Notes: a model not told the origin generated them from the letters alone. 64,000 bases of DNA from Rathayibacter iranicus NCPPB 2253 = VKM Ac-1602 (GCF_003149025.1 NZ_QGDV01000001.1:62001-126000), one strand, 5' to 3'. Numbered from the stretch's first letter, positions 51,295 through 60,648 are shown. Made by a program: numbers and translations.

Positions 51295-52533
51295 TCAGTG
51301 CATCACCTCGCGTCGCCGGGCTCCAACGTGCACGGCGAGGAGGAGCCCGGCCAGGCAACAGAGGACGAGGCCGGTGGCGCTCGCCGCCAGCACGACATAC
51401 CCGGTGGCCGCGACCACGAGTCCAGCGGCGATGCTCGCCGCTCCGCCGCCCACGTTGAGCAGGAGATCCGTCGCGCTCTGAGCGGCCGCGCGATCCGCGG
51501 GACCGAGGTCGAGGGTGACCAGCGTCGAGCCGGCGACTGTTCCCAGCGACCACGCCGCGCCCAGCAGGGCGAGACCGATCCCGAACAGCAAGGGCCCGCT
51601 CGTCGCTGCGACAGCGAGTATCCCCGCGGCCACGGCCGTCAGAGCGAGGCCGGCCGCTCCGCTACGCAGGGCACCCCAGCGCCGCACGAGCAGCCCGAAG
51701 AGAGGACTGAATCCGTACATCGCGGCGAGATGCCCGCTCAGCACGATGCCGACGATCACCGTGGTCTGCTCATCCGTCCCGTGCTCGCCGCCCCCGTGCT
51801 GACCCGCGTGGTGCAGGTGCACCGGAGCCAGCGCCATGAGCGCGATCATCACGGCGTGGGAGGCCACCGAGATCGCGACTCCCGCGCGGGCTCGAGGATG
51901 CGCACGGAGCACAGTGACCGCGTTCGCGCGCACGACAACAGGACGCGTCAGCGCCGCGGTGGTCGTCGGTAGGCCGATGCGAACGCACGCTGCGGCAGCT
52001 CCGTAGAGCACAGCGGGAAGGACGAAGGACGCCGCGCCGGCGGTGACCGCGGCGAGATTCGGACCGACCAGCGAGCCGACCGTCGATGCCCACAGGACCA
52101 GCGCGATCATGGTGGCCGTCCTCTCCGGGGCGGGAGTGAACTCGGCTGCGGCGAAGCGCGCGGCCAGCCCGGCGACGGTCCCGCCGCCGATGAGGACGGT
52201 GCCGAGGACGAGCAGCCACCACAACCCCAGCCCGATCGCCGCTGCGCCGACCAGCGCGCCGGCCGCCGCACAGCTGTACGCGAGCGAGAGAGCCGCGCGG
52301 CGACCGAAGCGTTCGGAGAGGCGCGCGAGGGGGACGGTGAGCGCACTCGCTCCTACAACCATCGCCGTCTGGGTCGCTCCGGCCACCTGCTCGGTTCCCG
52401 ATAGCGCCACCGCCGCAACGCTCGCCGTCGTGAGCACCAGCCCCGCCGCGGTGGAGGCCAGCACCTGCGCCGCGAGAAGCGCGCGCAGTGCGGGGCCGAG
52501 TGGCGGCGACGTCTGGACGCGAGTGGGGCTCAT
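51295..52533 (-). CDS. MFS transporter
   Basis: 412 residues with twelve predicted helices. The MFS loop motif between helices 2 and 3 is VPLARLSERFGRRAALSLAY. The middle has a His-rich loop (HLHHAGQHGGGEHGTDEQTT). It is convergent with the second permease gene and divergent from panC, and lies at the right edge of the lanthipeptide island. It might export the modified peptide or another compound, or be unrelated; nothing in the sequence decides this. Confidence 0.83.
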   Translation of the reverse strand: MSPTRVQTSPPLGPALRALLAAQVLASTAAGLVLTTASVAAVALSGTEQVAGATQTAMVVGASALTVPLARLSERFGRRAALSLAYSCAAAGALVGAAAIGLGLWWLLVLGTVLIGGGTVAGLAARFAAAEFTPAPERTATMIALVLWASTVGSLVGPNLAAVTAGAASFVLPAVLYGAAAACVRIGLPTTTAALTRPVVVRANAVTVLRAHPRARAGVAISVASHAVMIALMALAPVHLHHAGQHGGGEHGTDEQTTVIVGIVLSGHLAAMYGFSPLFGLLVRRWGALRSGAAGLALTAVAAGILAVAATSGPLLFGIGLALLGAAWSLGTVAGSTLVTLDLGPADRAAAQSATDLLLNVGGGAASIAAGLVVAATGYVVLAASATGLVLCCLAGLLLAVHVGARRREVMH

Positions 52534-52637
52534 TGAGGGGCACGGTATCAGGATCGCTCGCGGGCCGCCGTTGCAGTGTCTCAGCGGAGGAGGGGTGGAG
52601 GCGGCGGCATCGTCAGGCCCGCCGGTAGCATCGACAG

Positions 52638-53486
52638 GTGATCAGCACCGTCCCGCGTATTAGCGACCTCCGCGAGTGGCTGCACAAGGAGCGGCGGGCC
52701 GGGAAAAGCGTCGCACTCGTCGCGACGATGGGGGCGCTGCACGCCGGACACCTGGCGCTCGTTGCCCGGGCGCGCGAGCTCGCCGACGTCGTCGTGGTCT
52801 CGGTCTTCGTGAATCCGCTGCAATTCGGGCCGAGCGAAGACCTCGACCGTTACCCGCGCGACCTCGCTGGCGACACCGCACTGCTCAACGCGGCGGGGGT
52901 CGACGTCGTCTTCGCGCCAGACGTCGCCGAGATGTATCCCGACGGCCCCACGGCCACCCGGGTCGTGACGGGCGAGGTCGGCGGCCTCTACGAGGGTCGC
53001 TCACGGCCGGGACACTTCGACGGGATGCTCACCGTCGTCGCGAAGCTGCTGAACATCGTGCAGCCCGACGTCACGGTCTTCGGGCAGAAGGACGCGCAGC
53101 AGCTGTTCCTCGTGCGTCGCATGGTCCTCGACCTCGACCTCCCCGTTGCCGTCGAGGGCGTCGACATCGTGCGGGAGGAGGATGGGCTCGCCCGCTCCAG
53201 CCGCAACCGCTACCTCGACGACGAGCAGCGCCGAGCGGGACTCGCACTCCCGCGACTCCTCGTCGCTGCCGCAGCAGCGGCCGACCGCGGCGCCGACGCG
53301 GCCATCGACGCGGCGCGCGCCGTCGCGCGGGATGAACCGCTCGTTAGGCTGGACTACCTCGCCGTGGTGAATCCCGCGACGCTCCTCCCGGTCGACGCCG
53401 ACCACCGCGGTCCGGCCCTCGTGCTCGTCGCCGCGCGTGTCGGCAGCACCCGCCTCCTCGACAACGGCCCGATCCTGCTCGCCTGA
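52638..53486 (+). CDS. panC: pantothenate synthetase
   Basis: 282 residues from GTG 52638. Condenses pantoate and beta-alanine with ATP, giving pantothenate for CoA. Motifs: VALVATMGALHAGHLALVAR (HIGH-like HAGH), VVVSVFVNPLQFGPSEDLDR YPRDL, GLYEGRSRPGHFDGMLTVVA, DVTVFGQKDAQQLFLVRRMV and ARSSRNRYL (KMSKS-like). It marks the return of the conserved gene order after the lanthipeptide island. lysS follows after 36 bases. Confidence 0.95.
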   Translation: MISTVPRISDLREWLHKERRAGKSVALVATMGALHAGHLALVARARELADVVVVSVFVNPLQFGPSEDLDRYPRDLAGDTALLNAAGVDVVFAPDVAEMYPDGPTATRVVTGEVGGLYEGRSRPGHFDGMLTVVAKLLNIVQPDVTVFGQKDAQQLFLVRRMVLDLDLPVAVEGVDIVREEDGLARSSRNRYLDDEQRRAGLALPRLLVAAAAAADRGADAAIDAARAVARDEPLVRLDYLAVVNPATLLPVDADHRGPALVLVAARVGSTRLLDNGPILLA

Positions 53487-53522
53487 TCTCGGCCGCCCGC
53501 CTCCTACCGAAAGCACCGCGCC

Positions 53523-55079
53523 ATGGCCGATACTCCCGACGCCCCCGTGCCCCCGACCGAGCCGACCGCGCGCACCGCCGCCGAGCAGCACGCGCTCGAG
53601 CAGGAGGCCTCCGAACAGAAGGCCGTCCGCCTCGTCAAGCGTGAGCGCCTGCTCGAGCTCGCCGGCGACGACCTCGGCGCGGGTGCCTACCCCGTCGCCG
53701 TCGCAGTCACCGACACCATCGCGGCCGTCCGCGCGCGGCACGAGGGCATCGAGTTGGACGTGAGGACGGGAGAGCGTGTCGGTCTCGCTGGCCGCGTCGT
53801 GTTCCAGCGCAACACCGGCAAGCTCTGCTTCGCGACCCTCCAGTCGGGTGACGGCGAGCGCATCCAGGCGATGGTGTCACTCGGCGACGTCGGTGAGGAG
53901 TCGCTGGCGGCGTGGAAGGAGTTGATCGACCTGGGCGACCACCTCTTCGTTGCCGGCGAGGTCATCTCGAGCAAGCGCGGCGAGCTGAGCGTCTGGGTCT
54001 CGGAGTGGGCCATCGCCGCGAAGGCGCTCCTCCCACTGCCGAACCTGCACAGCGAACTCGGCGACGAGACCCGGATGCGTCAGCGCTACCTCGATCTGAT
54101 CGTGCGGCGTCAGGCCCGCGAGACCGTGGTCACCCGGGCGAGAGTCAACGCCTCCCTGCGCAGCACTTTCGCGGCGCACGAGTTCCTCGAGGTCGAGACG
54201 CCGATGCTCCAGGTGATGCATGGCGGTGCCTCCGCCCGCCCCTTCGCCACGCACTCCAACGCGTTCGACACCGAGCTGTATCTCCGCATCGCGCCCGAGC
54301 TCTATCTCAAGCGCGCGGTCGTCGGAGGCATCGACCGGGTCTTCGAGATCAACCGTAACTTCCGCAACGAGGGCGCCGACTCCACGCACTCGCCCGAGTT
54401 CGCGATGCTCGAGGCGTACCAGGCTTACGGCGACTACACCTCGATCGCCGACCTCACTCAGGAGCTGATCCAGAATGCGGCACAGGCCGTCGCCGGCTCA
54501 CACGTCGTCACCTGGGCCGACGGCACCGAGTTCGATCTCGGCGGCGAGTGGGACCGCATCTCGATGTACGAGAGCCTGTCCGTCGCGGCGGGCATCGCGA
54601 TCACTCCCGAGACTCCGCTGATCGAACTCGAGACACTCGCCGCGCGCGAGGGCGTCGACGTGCACGTGCCCACTCGCGGCAAGTACATCGAAGAACTGTG
54701 GGAGCACTTCGTGAAGGGCGGCCTCACGCGCCCGACTTTCGTCATGGACTTCCCTGTCGATACCTCGCCTCTCGTGCGCGCCCACCGGAGCATCCCGGGT
54801 GTCGTTGAGAAGTGGGACCTCTACGTCCGCGGCTTCGAGCTGGCGACCGGCTACTCCGAGCTGGTCGACCCGGTCGTGCAGCGCGAGCGCTTTGTGGAGC
54901 AAGCGCGCCAGGCCGCGGCGGGCGACGACGAGGCGATGCGCCTTGACGAGGACTTCCTCCGCGCGCTCGAGCACGGCATGCCGCCGACGGGCGGGATGGG
55001 GATGGGGATCGACCGCTTGCTGATGGCGATCACCGGCCTCGGCATCCGCGAGACGATCCTGTTCCCGCTGGTGAAGTAG
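53523..55079 (+). CDS. lysS: lysyl-tRNA synthetase, class II
   Basis: 518 residues. N-terminal OB-fold anticodon domain (about 60-190: [20 protein letters not shown]). Catalytic class II domain with motif 1 region [20 protein letters not shown], motif 2 [20 protein letters not shown] and motif 3 [20 protein letters not shown], ending [13 protein letters not shown]. The first 25 residues are acidic and unconserved. The last 50 bases of the gene recur in degenerate form downstream (57375-57401 and 59507-59556). Confidence 0.96.
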   Translation: MADTPDAPVPPTEPTARTAAEQHALEQEASEQKAVRLVKRERLLELAGDDLGAGAYPVAVAVTDTIAAVRARHEGIELDVRTGERVGLAGRVVFQRNTGKLCFATLQSGDGERIQAMVSLGDVGEESLAAWKELIDLGDHLFVAGEVISSKRGELSVWVSEWAIAAKALLPLPNLHSELGDETRMRQRYLDLIVRRQARETVVTRARVNASLRSTFAAHEFLEVETPMLQVMHGGASARPFATHSNAFDTELYLRIAPELYLKRAVVGGIDRVFEINRNFRNEGADSTHSPEFAMLEAYQAYGDYTSIADLTQELIQNAAQAVAGSHVVTWADGTEFDLGGEWDRISMYESLSVAAGIAITPETPLIELETLAAREGVDVHVPTRGKYIEELWEHFVKGGLTRPTFVMDFPVDTSPLVRAHRSIPGVVEKWDLYVRGFELATGYSELVDPVVQRERFVEQARQAAAGDDEAMRLDEDFLRALEHGMPPTGGMGMGIDRLLMAITGLGIRETILFPLVK

Positions 55080-55151
55080 GTCGTGAGGCGTCGGCGTCCG
55101 CTGGGTCGAAAGACAGAGGAGTCGGCGCCTCGGTTTTTCCGAGCGCGCGAG

Positions 55152-56192
55152 TTACCGGTCCCCCTGGTCCCAGGTGAAGAGCCGAGCGGCGAGCAGTGCC
55201 GCCGTCATCCCGGCTGCCGCCATCATGAGCCAGAGCCACGGGACCGGGAGGAATGGTGTGGTCCCCGCAATATCGGCGCCGACCGCCTGCATGAACCACG
55301 TGCTCGGGAAGGCGTACGTGATGGAGCGGACGACATCCGGGAAGACGTCGAGCGGTATGACGCTGCCTGACGTCAGGATCAGGACGACCGGCAGGAACCC
55401 CGTGATCTGAGCCATGAGGTCCGGATTCGACGACCGACTCGCCAGCAGGTAGGCGAATGCGAAAAGCATCGCGAGCCCCAGGACGAGCGTGACAAACAGT
55501 CTGACAATGGAGAACGATTCGACGTATCCCTGCGTCCAGGCGACTCCGACGATCACGAGGGCTTCTGCCATCCCGAGAGCGAATCGGACGGGGCTCTGCG
55601 CGAGAATGAACGACATTCGGCGCACGGGCGTCGTCCCGAGCAGACGTAACGTCCCGCGCTGACGCAGCGCAACGAGGGGCACCGACGTGCCCACGAACGC
55701 GATCGCCATGAACCCCATCGCCAGGACTGCCGCGAGGTTGACCCGAAGGACGTCGGTCTCAGGCGACCCGGAGGCATCGGTGACGGCGATCTGCGACGTC
55801 GGAACGCCGACCGAATGCACCGCGGCGACGAGTTCTTTCCATGCCGGCTTTTTCTTCGAGGGGAGGACGATGTGACCCTGACCATCCTCGATAGCGATCA
55901 TGGCTGTGACCTCGTCGGACGCGTCGACGGACCGGACCTCGATACCTCGGTCGTGCAGCGCCGTCACCACTGAAGCCGCCTGTGGCCCCGCAGCCACCGA
56001 CACAATCGGGGCTGGACGTCCGCCATTGACGACGAAGTCGATCCCCATCATGAGGAGCAGGAAGAAGAAAAACATGAACGTCAACCCGACGATCGTCTTG
56101 ACGTTCCGCAGCAATTCGCGCGTACTCAGCACAGTGAGCTGCTTCAATTCTGTCCGTCGGCTCCGCCGCACGGTGGTGATCGCCTGTGTCAT
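55152..56192 (-). CDS. ABC-2 type transporter permease
   Basis: 346 residues. One N-terminal helix (TIVGLTFMFFFFLLLMMGID), a long extracytoplasmic part (about 60-160) and five C-terminal helices (LAAVLAMGFMAIAFVGTSVP; FALGMAEALVIVGVAWTQGY; LFVTLVLGLAMLFAFAYLLA; LMAQITGFLPVVLILTSGSV; LPVPWLWLMMAAAGMTAALL), the YhhJ/ABC2_membrane_3 layout. GFMAIAFVGTSVPLVALRQR then GTLRLLGTTPV is the conserved coupling region. Start overlaps the ATPase stop (ATGA). Converges on lysS. Substrate unknown; drug or lipid export is usual for the family. Confidence 0.87.
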   Translation of the reverse strand: MTQAITTVRRSRRTELKQLTVLSTRELLRNVKTIVGLTFMFFFFLLLMMGIDFVVNGGRPAPIVSVAAGPQAASVVTALHDRGIEVRSVDASDEVTAMIAIEDGQGHIVLPSKKKPAWKELVAAVHSVGVPTSQIAVTDASGSPETDVLRVNLAAVLAMGFMAIAFVGTSVPLVALRQRGTLRLLGTTPVRRMSFILAQSPVRFALGMAEALVIVGVAWTQGYVESFSIVRLFVTLVLGLAMLFAFAYLLASRSSNPDLMAQITGFLPVVLILTSGSVIPLDVFPDVVRSITYAFPSTWFMQAVGADIAGTTPFLPVPWLWLMMAAAGMTAALLAARLFTWDQGDR

Positions 56193-57196
56193 GGTTGCCG
56201 GCCTTTCGTCGCGTCCTGCTGCTCGCTTCGTCGCCGGTCATCGGGAAGCTCCGCGAGTTCGAGAAAGATGTCCTCGAGGCTGCCCTGTCGCACAGTCAGT
56301 TCGCGCGCATGGAGGGACCGATCGAAGGTAATGCGGCGGATAAGTTCATCCGGGTCATCGGTACGGAGGCGCACGCGGACGCCGCCGAGTACCTTCTCCG
56401 ATTCGAACGGCACCCCATGGAGCGTCTCGGCGATCTGCTCGTCGGTCGTCGTCGGCGCGGTGGTGAAGGCGACGTCGCTTGTGCCTGCACGCTGACGAAT
56501 CAGCTCATCCGGGCTGTCCAGCGCCACGAGGCGGCCTCCCACGATGATGGCGACGCGGTCGCAGACGGAGGTCGCCTCGTCCATGTGGTGAGTGGAGAGC
56601 ACGACCGTCGTCCCTCGGTCCCGGAGACCGTGGATCACCCGCCAGAGGGCTTGCCGGGCCGCGGGGTCCAGCCCGGCGGAGGGCTCGTCCAGGATGAGCA
56701 CCTCGGGATCCGCGACCAGCGCGACACCGAGGAGAAGCCGTCGGGCCTGACCGCCGGAGAGCTTCTTGGCGCGCTTGTCTGCGTGGTCGGTCAGGTCGAT
56801 CTCGGCGAGGATGTCCTCGATGGGACGTGGGGCTTCGTGGAAAGAGGCAAACAGTTCGAGCGTCTCCCGGACGGTCACGGTATCGAAGAGGCTTGCCGAC
56901 TGCGGCTGCACGGCGACTCGCCGAGTGATCTCGTCCCGGTCGCGAGCGGGGTCGAAGCCGAGGACTCGGACGGTCCCCGCAGACGGGCGTTGCAGTCCCA
57001 CGATGCACTCGATCGTCGTCGTCTTCCCGGCGCCGTTCGGTCCGAGGAAGCCGAGAACCTCGCCTCGCTGAACATCCAGGCTCACGTCTGTCACGGCAGG
57101 GAAATCACCGAACGATTTCGAGAACGACCGCAGTTCGATGACCGTCTCCGGCAGGACCTCACGGTCGGCCCGTGCCTCGCGCATCTCCTCGTGCAT
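56189..57196 (-). CDS. ABC transporter ATPase, drug-export (DrrA) type
   Basis: 335 residues from ATG 57196. Walker A GFLGPNGAGKTTTIECIVGL, Q-loop VAVQPQSASLFDTVTVRETL, signature KKLSGGQARRLLLGVALVAD, Walker B VLILDEPSAGLDPAARQALW and switch His STHHMDEATSVCDRV. The C-terminal 90 residues carry the extension typical of DrrA-like ATPases. Coupled to the permease downstream. The operon sits between lysS and a degenerate copy of the lysS 3' end, so it may be a transferred module. Confidence 0.92.
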   Translation of the reverse strand: MHEEMREARADREVLPETVIELRSFSKSFGDFPAVTDVSLDVQRGEVLGFLGPNGAGKTTTIECIVGLQRPSAGTVRVLGFDPARDRDEITRRVAVQPQSASLFDTVTVRETLELFASFHEAPRPIEDILAEIDLTDHADKRAKKLSGGQARRLLLGVALVADPEVLILDEPSAGLDPAARQALWRVIHGLRDRGTTVVLSTHHMDEATSVCDRVAIIVGGRLVALDSPDELIRQRAGTSDVAFTTAPTTTDEQIAETLHGVPFESEKVLGGVRVRLRTDDPDELIRRITFDRSLHARELTVRQGSLEDIFLELAELPDDRRRSEQQDATKGRQP

Positions 57197-57884
57197 ATCA
57201 CTCCCCGTGATGTGTCGTCGTGACCGAACGATGCCTTCCGACCGCCACCGATGCGCGGCTGCTGAGTGGATTGCGTGGTCCGGAGTGGTCGGACGAGGCG
57301 GCCGCGCCGGAACCGCGAGCCTCACCGGCAAGCAAAGCCGATATATACTCGCATGGTCAACTGTGTGGCGCGTGATTATCGGACTCGGCATCCGCGAGAC
57401 GGCCATCCGAGACAACGGCCTGTTCTGGTCCGCCTCGTTCCGCTCGCAGAGCGCCATCGACCGACCGGAGCCGGTCGGCCCTCAGCAGGGGGGCGAGCGC
57501 ACTCGACCCCCAAACCTGCACGCCCCGCATCGGCCACCCCGCTGCGGTCCTCTTTACAGGAGGCATCCGCGACTCGGACCTCAGCTTGGGACTCGTCGGG
57601 TCGAGCGCACGCCGAGATCGACCCGACTGGAGCTTCTTCGACGCTATTCGTCGATCTTCTTCATATGGATTTCAAGCGGCCATGAAGAGGAGGTGGGTCG
57701 GACTCGTACGGTTCCCTGTCGACGGTGATCGTGATTGACCTCATGTTCGTCGGGCATGAAGTTGTCGCCTCAACGGTTTTCCCAGTGGCGCCAAAGCTGA
57801 AATGACCGCGGCAAGCGATTTCCCCCTTTTTATTTCGGTTCCCCCGGGTTGGTGTTCGTCGTCTGTAGATGTAATAGTAGTGTG
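57197..57884. other. 688-base stretch with lysS-end remnant, otherwise no gene
   Basis: Upstream region of the ABC operon; gccgatatatactcgcatgg near 57330-57350 is an AT-rich spot that may be its promoter. The lysS 3'-like sequence is at 57375-57401. From about 57720 the composition becomes AT-richer (cgatttccccctttttattt), marking a different sequence block that contains the next gene. No other feature is seen. Confidence 0.4.
57375..57401 (+). repeat. degenerate copy of the lysS 3' end (first)
   Basis: attatcggactcggcatccg and onward reads IIGLGIRET, against ITGLGIRET of LysS. Eighteen bases, ctcggcatccgcgagacg, are identical to lysS 55038-55055. The following bases have diverged and no stop matching lysS is kept. 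Confidence 0.6.
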
Positions 57885-58160
57885 ATGATCGAGCGTCAGA
57901 CGGAACACTCCGAAGAAATGGAAAGAATTAATTCACCCCACTATCGAGTAAATTTTTGGTCTCGACAGTCGGAGGAATTCGGCTGGAATCTTGATGCTTA
58001 TCTTCTCGATGATGCTCTCAGTATCAACGAGGTGCTGACCTGGGCTGTATTGAGAGCAGACGGAAGAAGTTATGAGGTATTTGCCGTTATTACCGTGGGG
58101 TCAACCGACGAAACTATGTTAGTGAGGCTCGTCGGAACCAACCCCAATCGCTCAGTGTAA
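57885..58160 (+). CDS. AT-rich small hypothetical protein
   Basis: 91 residues from ATG 57885 (MIERQTEHSEEMERINSPHY), possibly starting at the internal Met 11 codons later. Sequence is hydrophilic, with WSRQSEEFGWNLDAYLLDDA and INEVLTWAVLRADGRSYEVF; no membrane segment. Third codon positions use far more A and T than any neighbour, a sign of recent acquisition. No family recognised. Confidence 0.55.
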   Translation: MIERQTEHSEEMERINSPHYRVNFWSRQSEEFGWNLDAYLLDDALSINEVLTWAVLRADGRSYEVFAVITVGSTDETMLVRLVGTNPNRSV

Positions 58161-58317
58161 ATTTCGCGTTAGATATTAGTCAATTTATGTCGAAAGCGCG
58201 GTCGTGCCATGCAATCGGGGACATGGTAGGTGCCGTGATCCACAGGTCGACGTCATCTCCTCCAGCCAAGTCGATTGGGGGTCCCCCTGTGGAGCGGCGC
58301 GCGTTAGGCTCCTCGCC

Positions 58318-58740
58318 GTGCTCATCGACCTGGAATCCGGCGATCCGCGGTGGGCTGTCGCCCTCCCCGTCCTCCGTGAACTGCGCCCGCATCTCACCGA
58401 CGAACTGCTCGATCTGGTACTGCGGGAAGGTGCTCCCCAAGGCTTACACTTCACCGCGCTGTTCCAGAGTGACCGTTGTGTGGCTGTCGCCGGCTGGCGG
58501 GTCGTGGTCACCACGAGCGCGATCCGGAAGCTCTACATCGACGACCTCTCCACTGCTGCCGCCGAACGTTCGCGCGGCCACGGCGCGACCCTCCTGGCCG
58601 CCCTGGCGGAGCGAGGTCGAGAACTGGGCTGCATGGCGATCGAACTCGACTCCGGGGTTCAACGCTATGACGCACACCGCTTCTACCTCCGTGAGCGAAT
58701 GGACATCACCTCTCATCACTTCGCGCGACGGCTCGACTAG
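58318..58740 (+). CDS. GNAT-family N-acetyltransferase
   Basis: 140 residues from GTG 58318. The GNAT core is seen in VAVAGWRVVVTTSAIRKLYI, DDLSTAAAERSRGHGATLLA (acetyl-CoA-binding RGHGxxLL, usually R/Q-x-x-G-x-G/A) and ALAERGRELGCMAIELDSGV, QRYDAHRFYLRERM. gttaggct-like bases about 15 bases before the start could be a -10 element, with little room for a ribosome site. Substrate unknown. Confidence 0.8.
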   Translation: MLIDLESGDPRWAVALPVLRELRPHLTDELLDLVLREGAPQGLHFTALFQSDRCVAVAGWRVVVTTSAIRKLYIDDLSTAAAERSRGHGATLLAALAERGRELGCMAIELDSGVQRYDAHRFYLRERMDITSHHFARRLD

Positions 58741-59196
58741 CGATAGTGACCGGTTCGGCACCTTCTAGCGGGCTCCTGTCGACTACTCCGTCTGACCTGC
58801 CGCGAGCATGTTCCACTTATGACATAATCGGCGGCCCTCGCGTCGGCAGTGCGGGTGACCTCGAACACGTGAGGGTGAGAACGCTCACACGAGGGTGTCA
58901 GTGTTTGGTCCTCGGTGGGGCCGACAATGCGCAGTGGTAAACAAAATCTGTGCCCAGATAGGTGAGTCAAGAGACGAGAGACTGGAAGCGGCCGATGGTG
59001 AAGAAGCGTGTGTGGAAAAAGTGACGTGTGCGGGAGTGCGAGCCATGAGGGCGTCGGTTACGCAGGCGGTTCCTGCTATGGCCGCCAAATTCCCAGTGAG
59101 CACTTCGTCGGTTAAGGTCGCCGCGAGCGGCGTCGGTGGGGCATTGAGTGGAATGGCAGTGTGCCCCGCCACCTTCTGTTGACGGGGTGTGCATGC
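58741..59196. other. 456-base stretch without a recognised gene
   Basis: High-to-medium GC with short AT-rich spots (ttccacttatgacataatcg at 58811-58830). Open frames here have no protein-like composition. The end holds the start region of the next small gene. Confidence 0.35.
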
Positions 59197-59409
59197 ATGG
59201 AGACTATGGATTTCACCTCATGGAGGACGATCCGCTGGTTCCTGCTCATCCAGGGCGCACTGGCGGTACTGTTCTTCTTTCTCGGCGCGCCGATCGGGGG
59301 GTGGCTGTGCTTGGTTATTCCCCCATTCGTCACCGCGCTCACTTTGATCACTCGCGCTAAGCAGAGGCAAGAAAGGCCGCGCGACGAAGAGAGTCATCAG
59401 GGCTCGTAG
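59197..59409 (+). CDS. small membrane protein
   Basis: 70 residues, METMDFTSWRTIRWFLLIQG, with two adjacent hydrophobic helices (FLLIQGALAVLFFFLGAPIG; WLCLVIPPFVTALTLITRA) and a charged tail KQRQERPRDEESHQGS. An ATG three codons later is an alternative start. No clear ribosome site. No family recognised. Confidence 0.45.
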   Translation: METMDFTSWRTIRWFLLIQGALAVLFFFLGAPIGGWLCLVIPPFVTALTLITRAKQRQERPRDEESHQGS

Positions 59410-59506
59410 AGAGATCTCGTGCGGCTATCACGATCACCCGTTGCGCTTGAACCGGCGCGAATCAACGTCAACGGTCGCAGCTCCTGGCCGAGCGCGTGGC
59501 GCGCCT

Positions 59507-59556
59507 TCACCGGACTTGGCATGCGCGAGATGATCTGTTCTCGGCTGGTCAAGTAG
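59507..59556 (+). repeat. degenerate copy of the lysS 3' end (second, with stop)
   Basis: tcaccggacttggcatgcgc to aagtag aligns without gaps to lysS 55030-55079, 39 of 50 bases identical by hand. It reads TGLGMREMICSRLVK-stop against [15 protein letters not shown]-stop. This is a relic of a second lysS end, not an independent gene. Confidence 0.75.
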
Positions 59557-59649
59557 GGTCGCAGTCGGCGGAGGCGACTCCGCAGACATCACGGCACAGA
59601 CACAACACCGCAACCACACCAGCGGCCTCCCGGCCGGACGGGGGAAGAC

Positions 59650-60648
59650 ATGCCCAGGGCATCCGGCATCGTCGCGACAGCAGCGGCCGTCGTGCTGACG
59701 ATCGCCCAGTTCGGCGTCGGCGCTGTCGTCGCCACCTCGGTGGTCACCTCCTCCGGGCCCGTCCGCACCGCGCTCGCCGACCGTCGGGCGGCGGAGGCGT
59801 TCACTCCGGACGCCACGGTCGCGGGTTTCGCCGAGCGCACCGCCATGTCGCAGCGAGGCCGCGCCCTCTATTACGCATCGCACCCGTCTGTCGAGCCGAC
59901 TGCCGGCTTCAACGCTCGCTGCGGCTACGGCGCCTCAGACGAGATCGTCCTCGGGTGTTACACCGGCACTGACATCTTCATTTCGGACGTCTCGAATCCC
60001 GACCTCGACGGCGTGCGTGACGTCACGGCAGCGCACGAGATGTTGCACGCCGCGTGGGCTCGCCTCCCTCGCGACGAGCAGGCCGAGCTCGGTGCCCAAC
60101 TCGAGGCGGTGTACGCGGCGCTCCCGCAGGACGGTGCGGTGGCGAAGCGGCTCGAGCTGTACCGCACCGGCGGGCTCGGTGAGCGGGTCAACGAGCTGCA
60201 CTCGATCCTGGGCACCGAGGTCGCCGATCTCCCACCGGCCCTGGAGGCGCATTACGCCACGTTCTTTACCGACCGTTCCGTCGTCGTCGAGTTAAACGCG
60301 CGCTACGAGGCCGTGTTCTCTGATCTAGAGAAGCGGATCGATGATCTGGTCTCCCGCATGGAGTCGATGTACACGGACCTCACCGCCCGGGTCGATGCGA
60401 ACAACGCCGAGTACGACGCGCTCAACTCCGAAATCGACAGTTTCAACGCCCGGGCCGACAGTGGTGCCTTCTCGTCGTCGGCGGAGTTCGAGGCCGAGCG
60501 TGCGGACCTGCTCGCGCGAGGGCAAGCGATCGATGCCACCCGCGCCGCCATTGACACGGACATCGCTGTGTACGACGGCCTCCGGTCCGAACTCGAGGGG
60601 CTGAACTCCGATGCGGCGGCCCTGAACAAATCGGTCAAGAGCACGTAG
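59650..60648 (+). CDS. secreted or anchored protein with HExxH motif and coiled coil
   Basis: 332 residues. An N-terminal hydrophobic helix (IVATAAAVVLTIAQFGVGAV) acts as signal or anchor. Residues 55-175 contain QRGRALYYASHPSVEPTAGF, a two-Cys loop (CGYGASDEIVLGCYTG) and VRDVTAAHEMLHAAWARLPR, in which HEMLH is an HExxH zinc-protease signature. Residues 210-320 form a coiled coil rich in Glu, Asp and Ala. The combination looks like a small extracytoplasmic metalloprotease; I do not know a named family. Follows the second lysS-end copy. Confidence 0.7.
   Translation: MPRASGIVATAAAVVLTIAQFGVGAVVATSVVTSSGPVRTALADRRAAEAFTPDATVAGFAERTAMSQRGRALYYASHPSVEPTAGFNARCGYGASDEIVLGCYTGTDIFISDVSNPDLDGVRDVTAAHEMLHAAWARLPRDEQAELGAQLEAVYAALPQDGAVAKRLELYRTGGLGERVNELHSILGTEVADLPPALEAHYATFFTDRSVVVELNARYEAVFSDLEKRIDDLVSRMESMYTDLTARVDANNAEYDALNSEIDSFNARADSGAFSSSAEFEAERADLLARGQAIDATRAAIDTDIAVYDGLRSELEGLNSDAAALNKSVKST

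Noticed and set aside
55081-55151. Terminator between lysS and the convergent permease gene
   Set aside because: gaggcg/cgcctc-type complementarity and a short T-tract are present, but no stem was clear enough to define.
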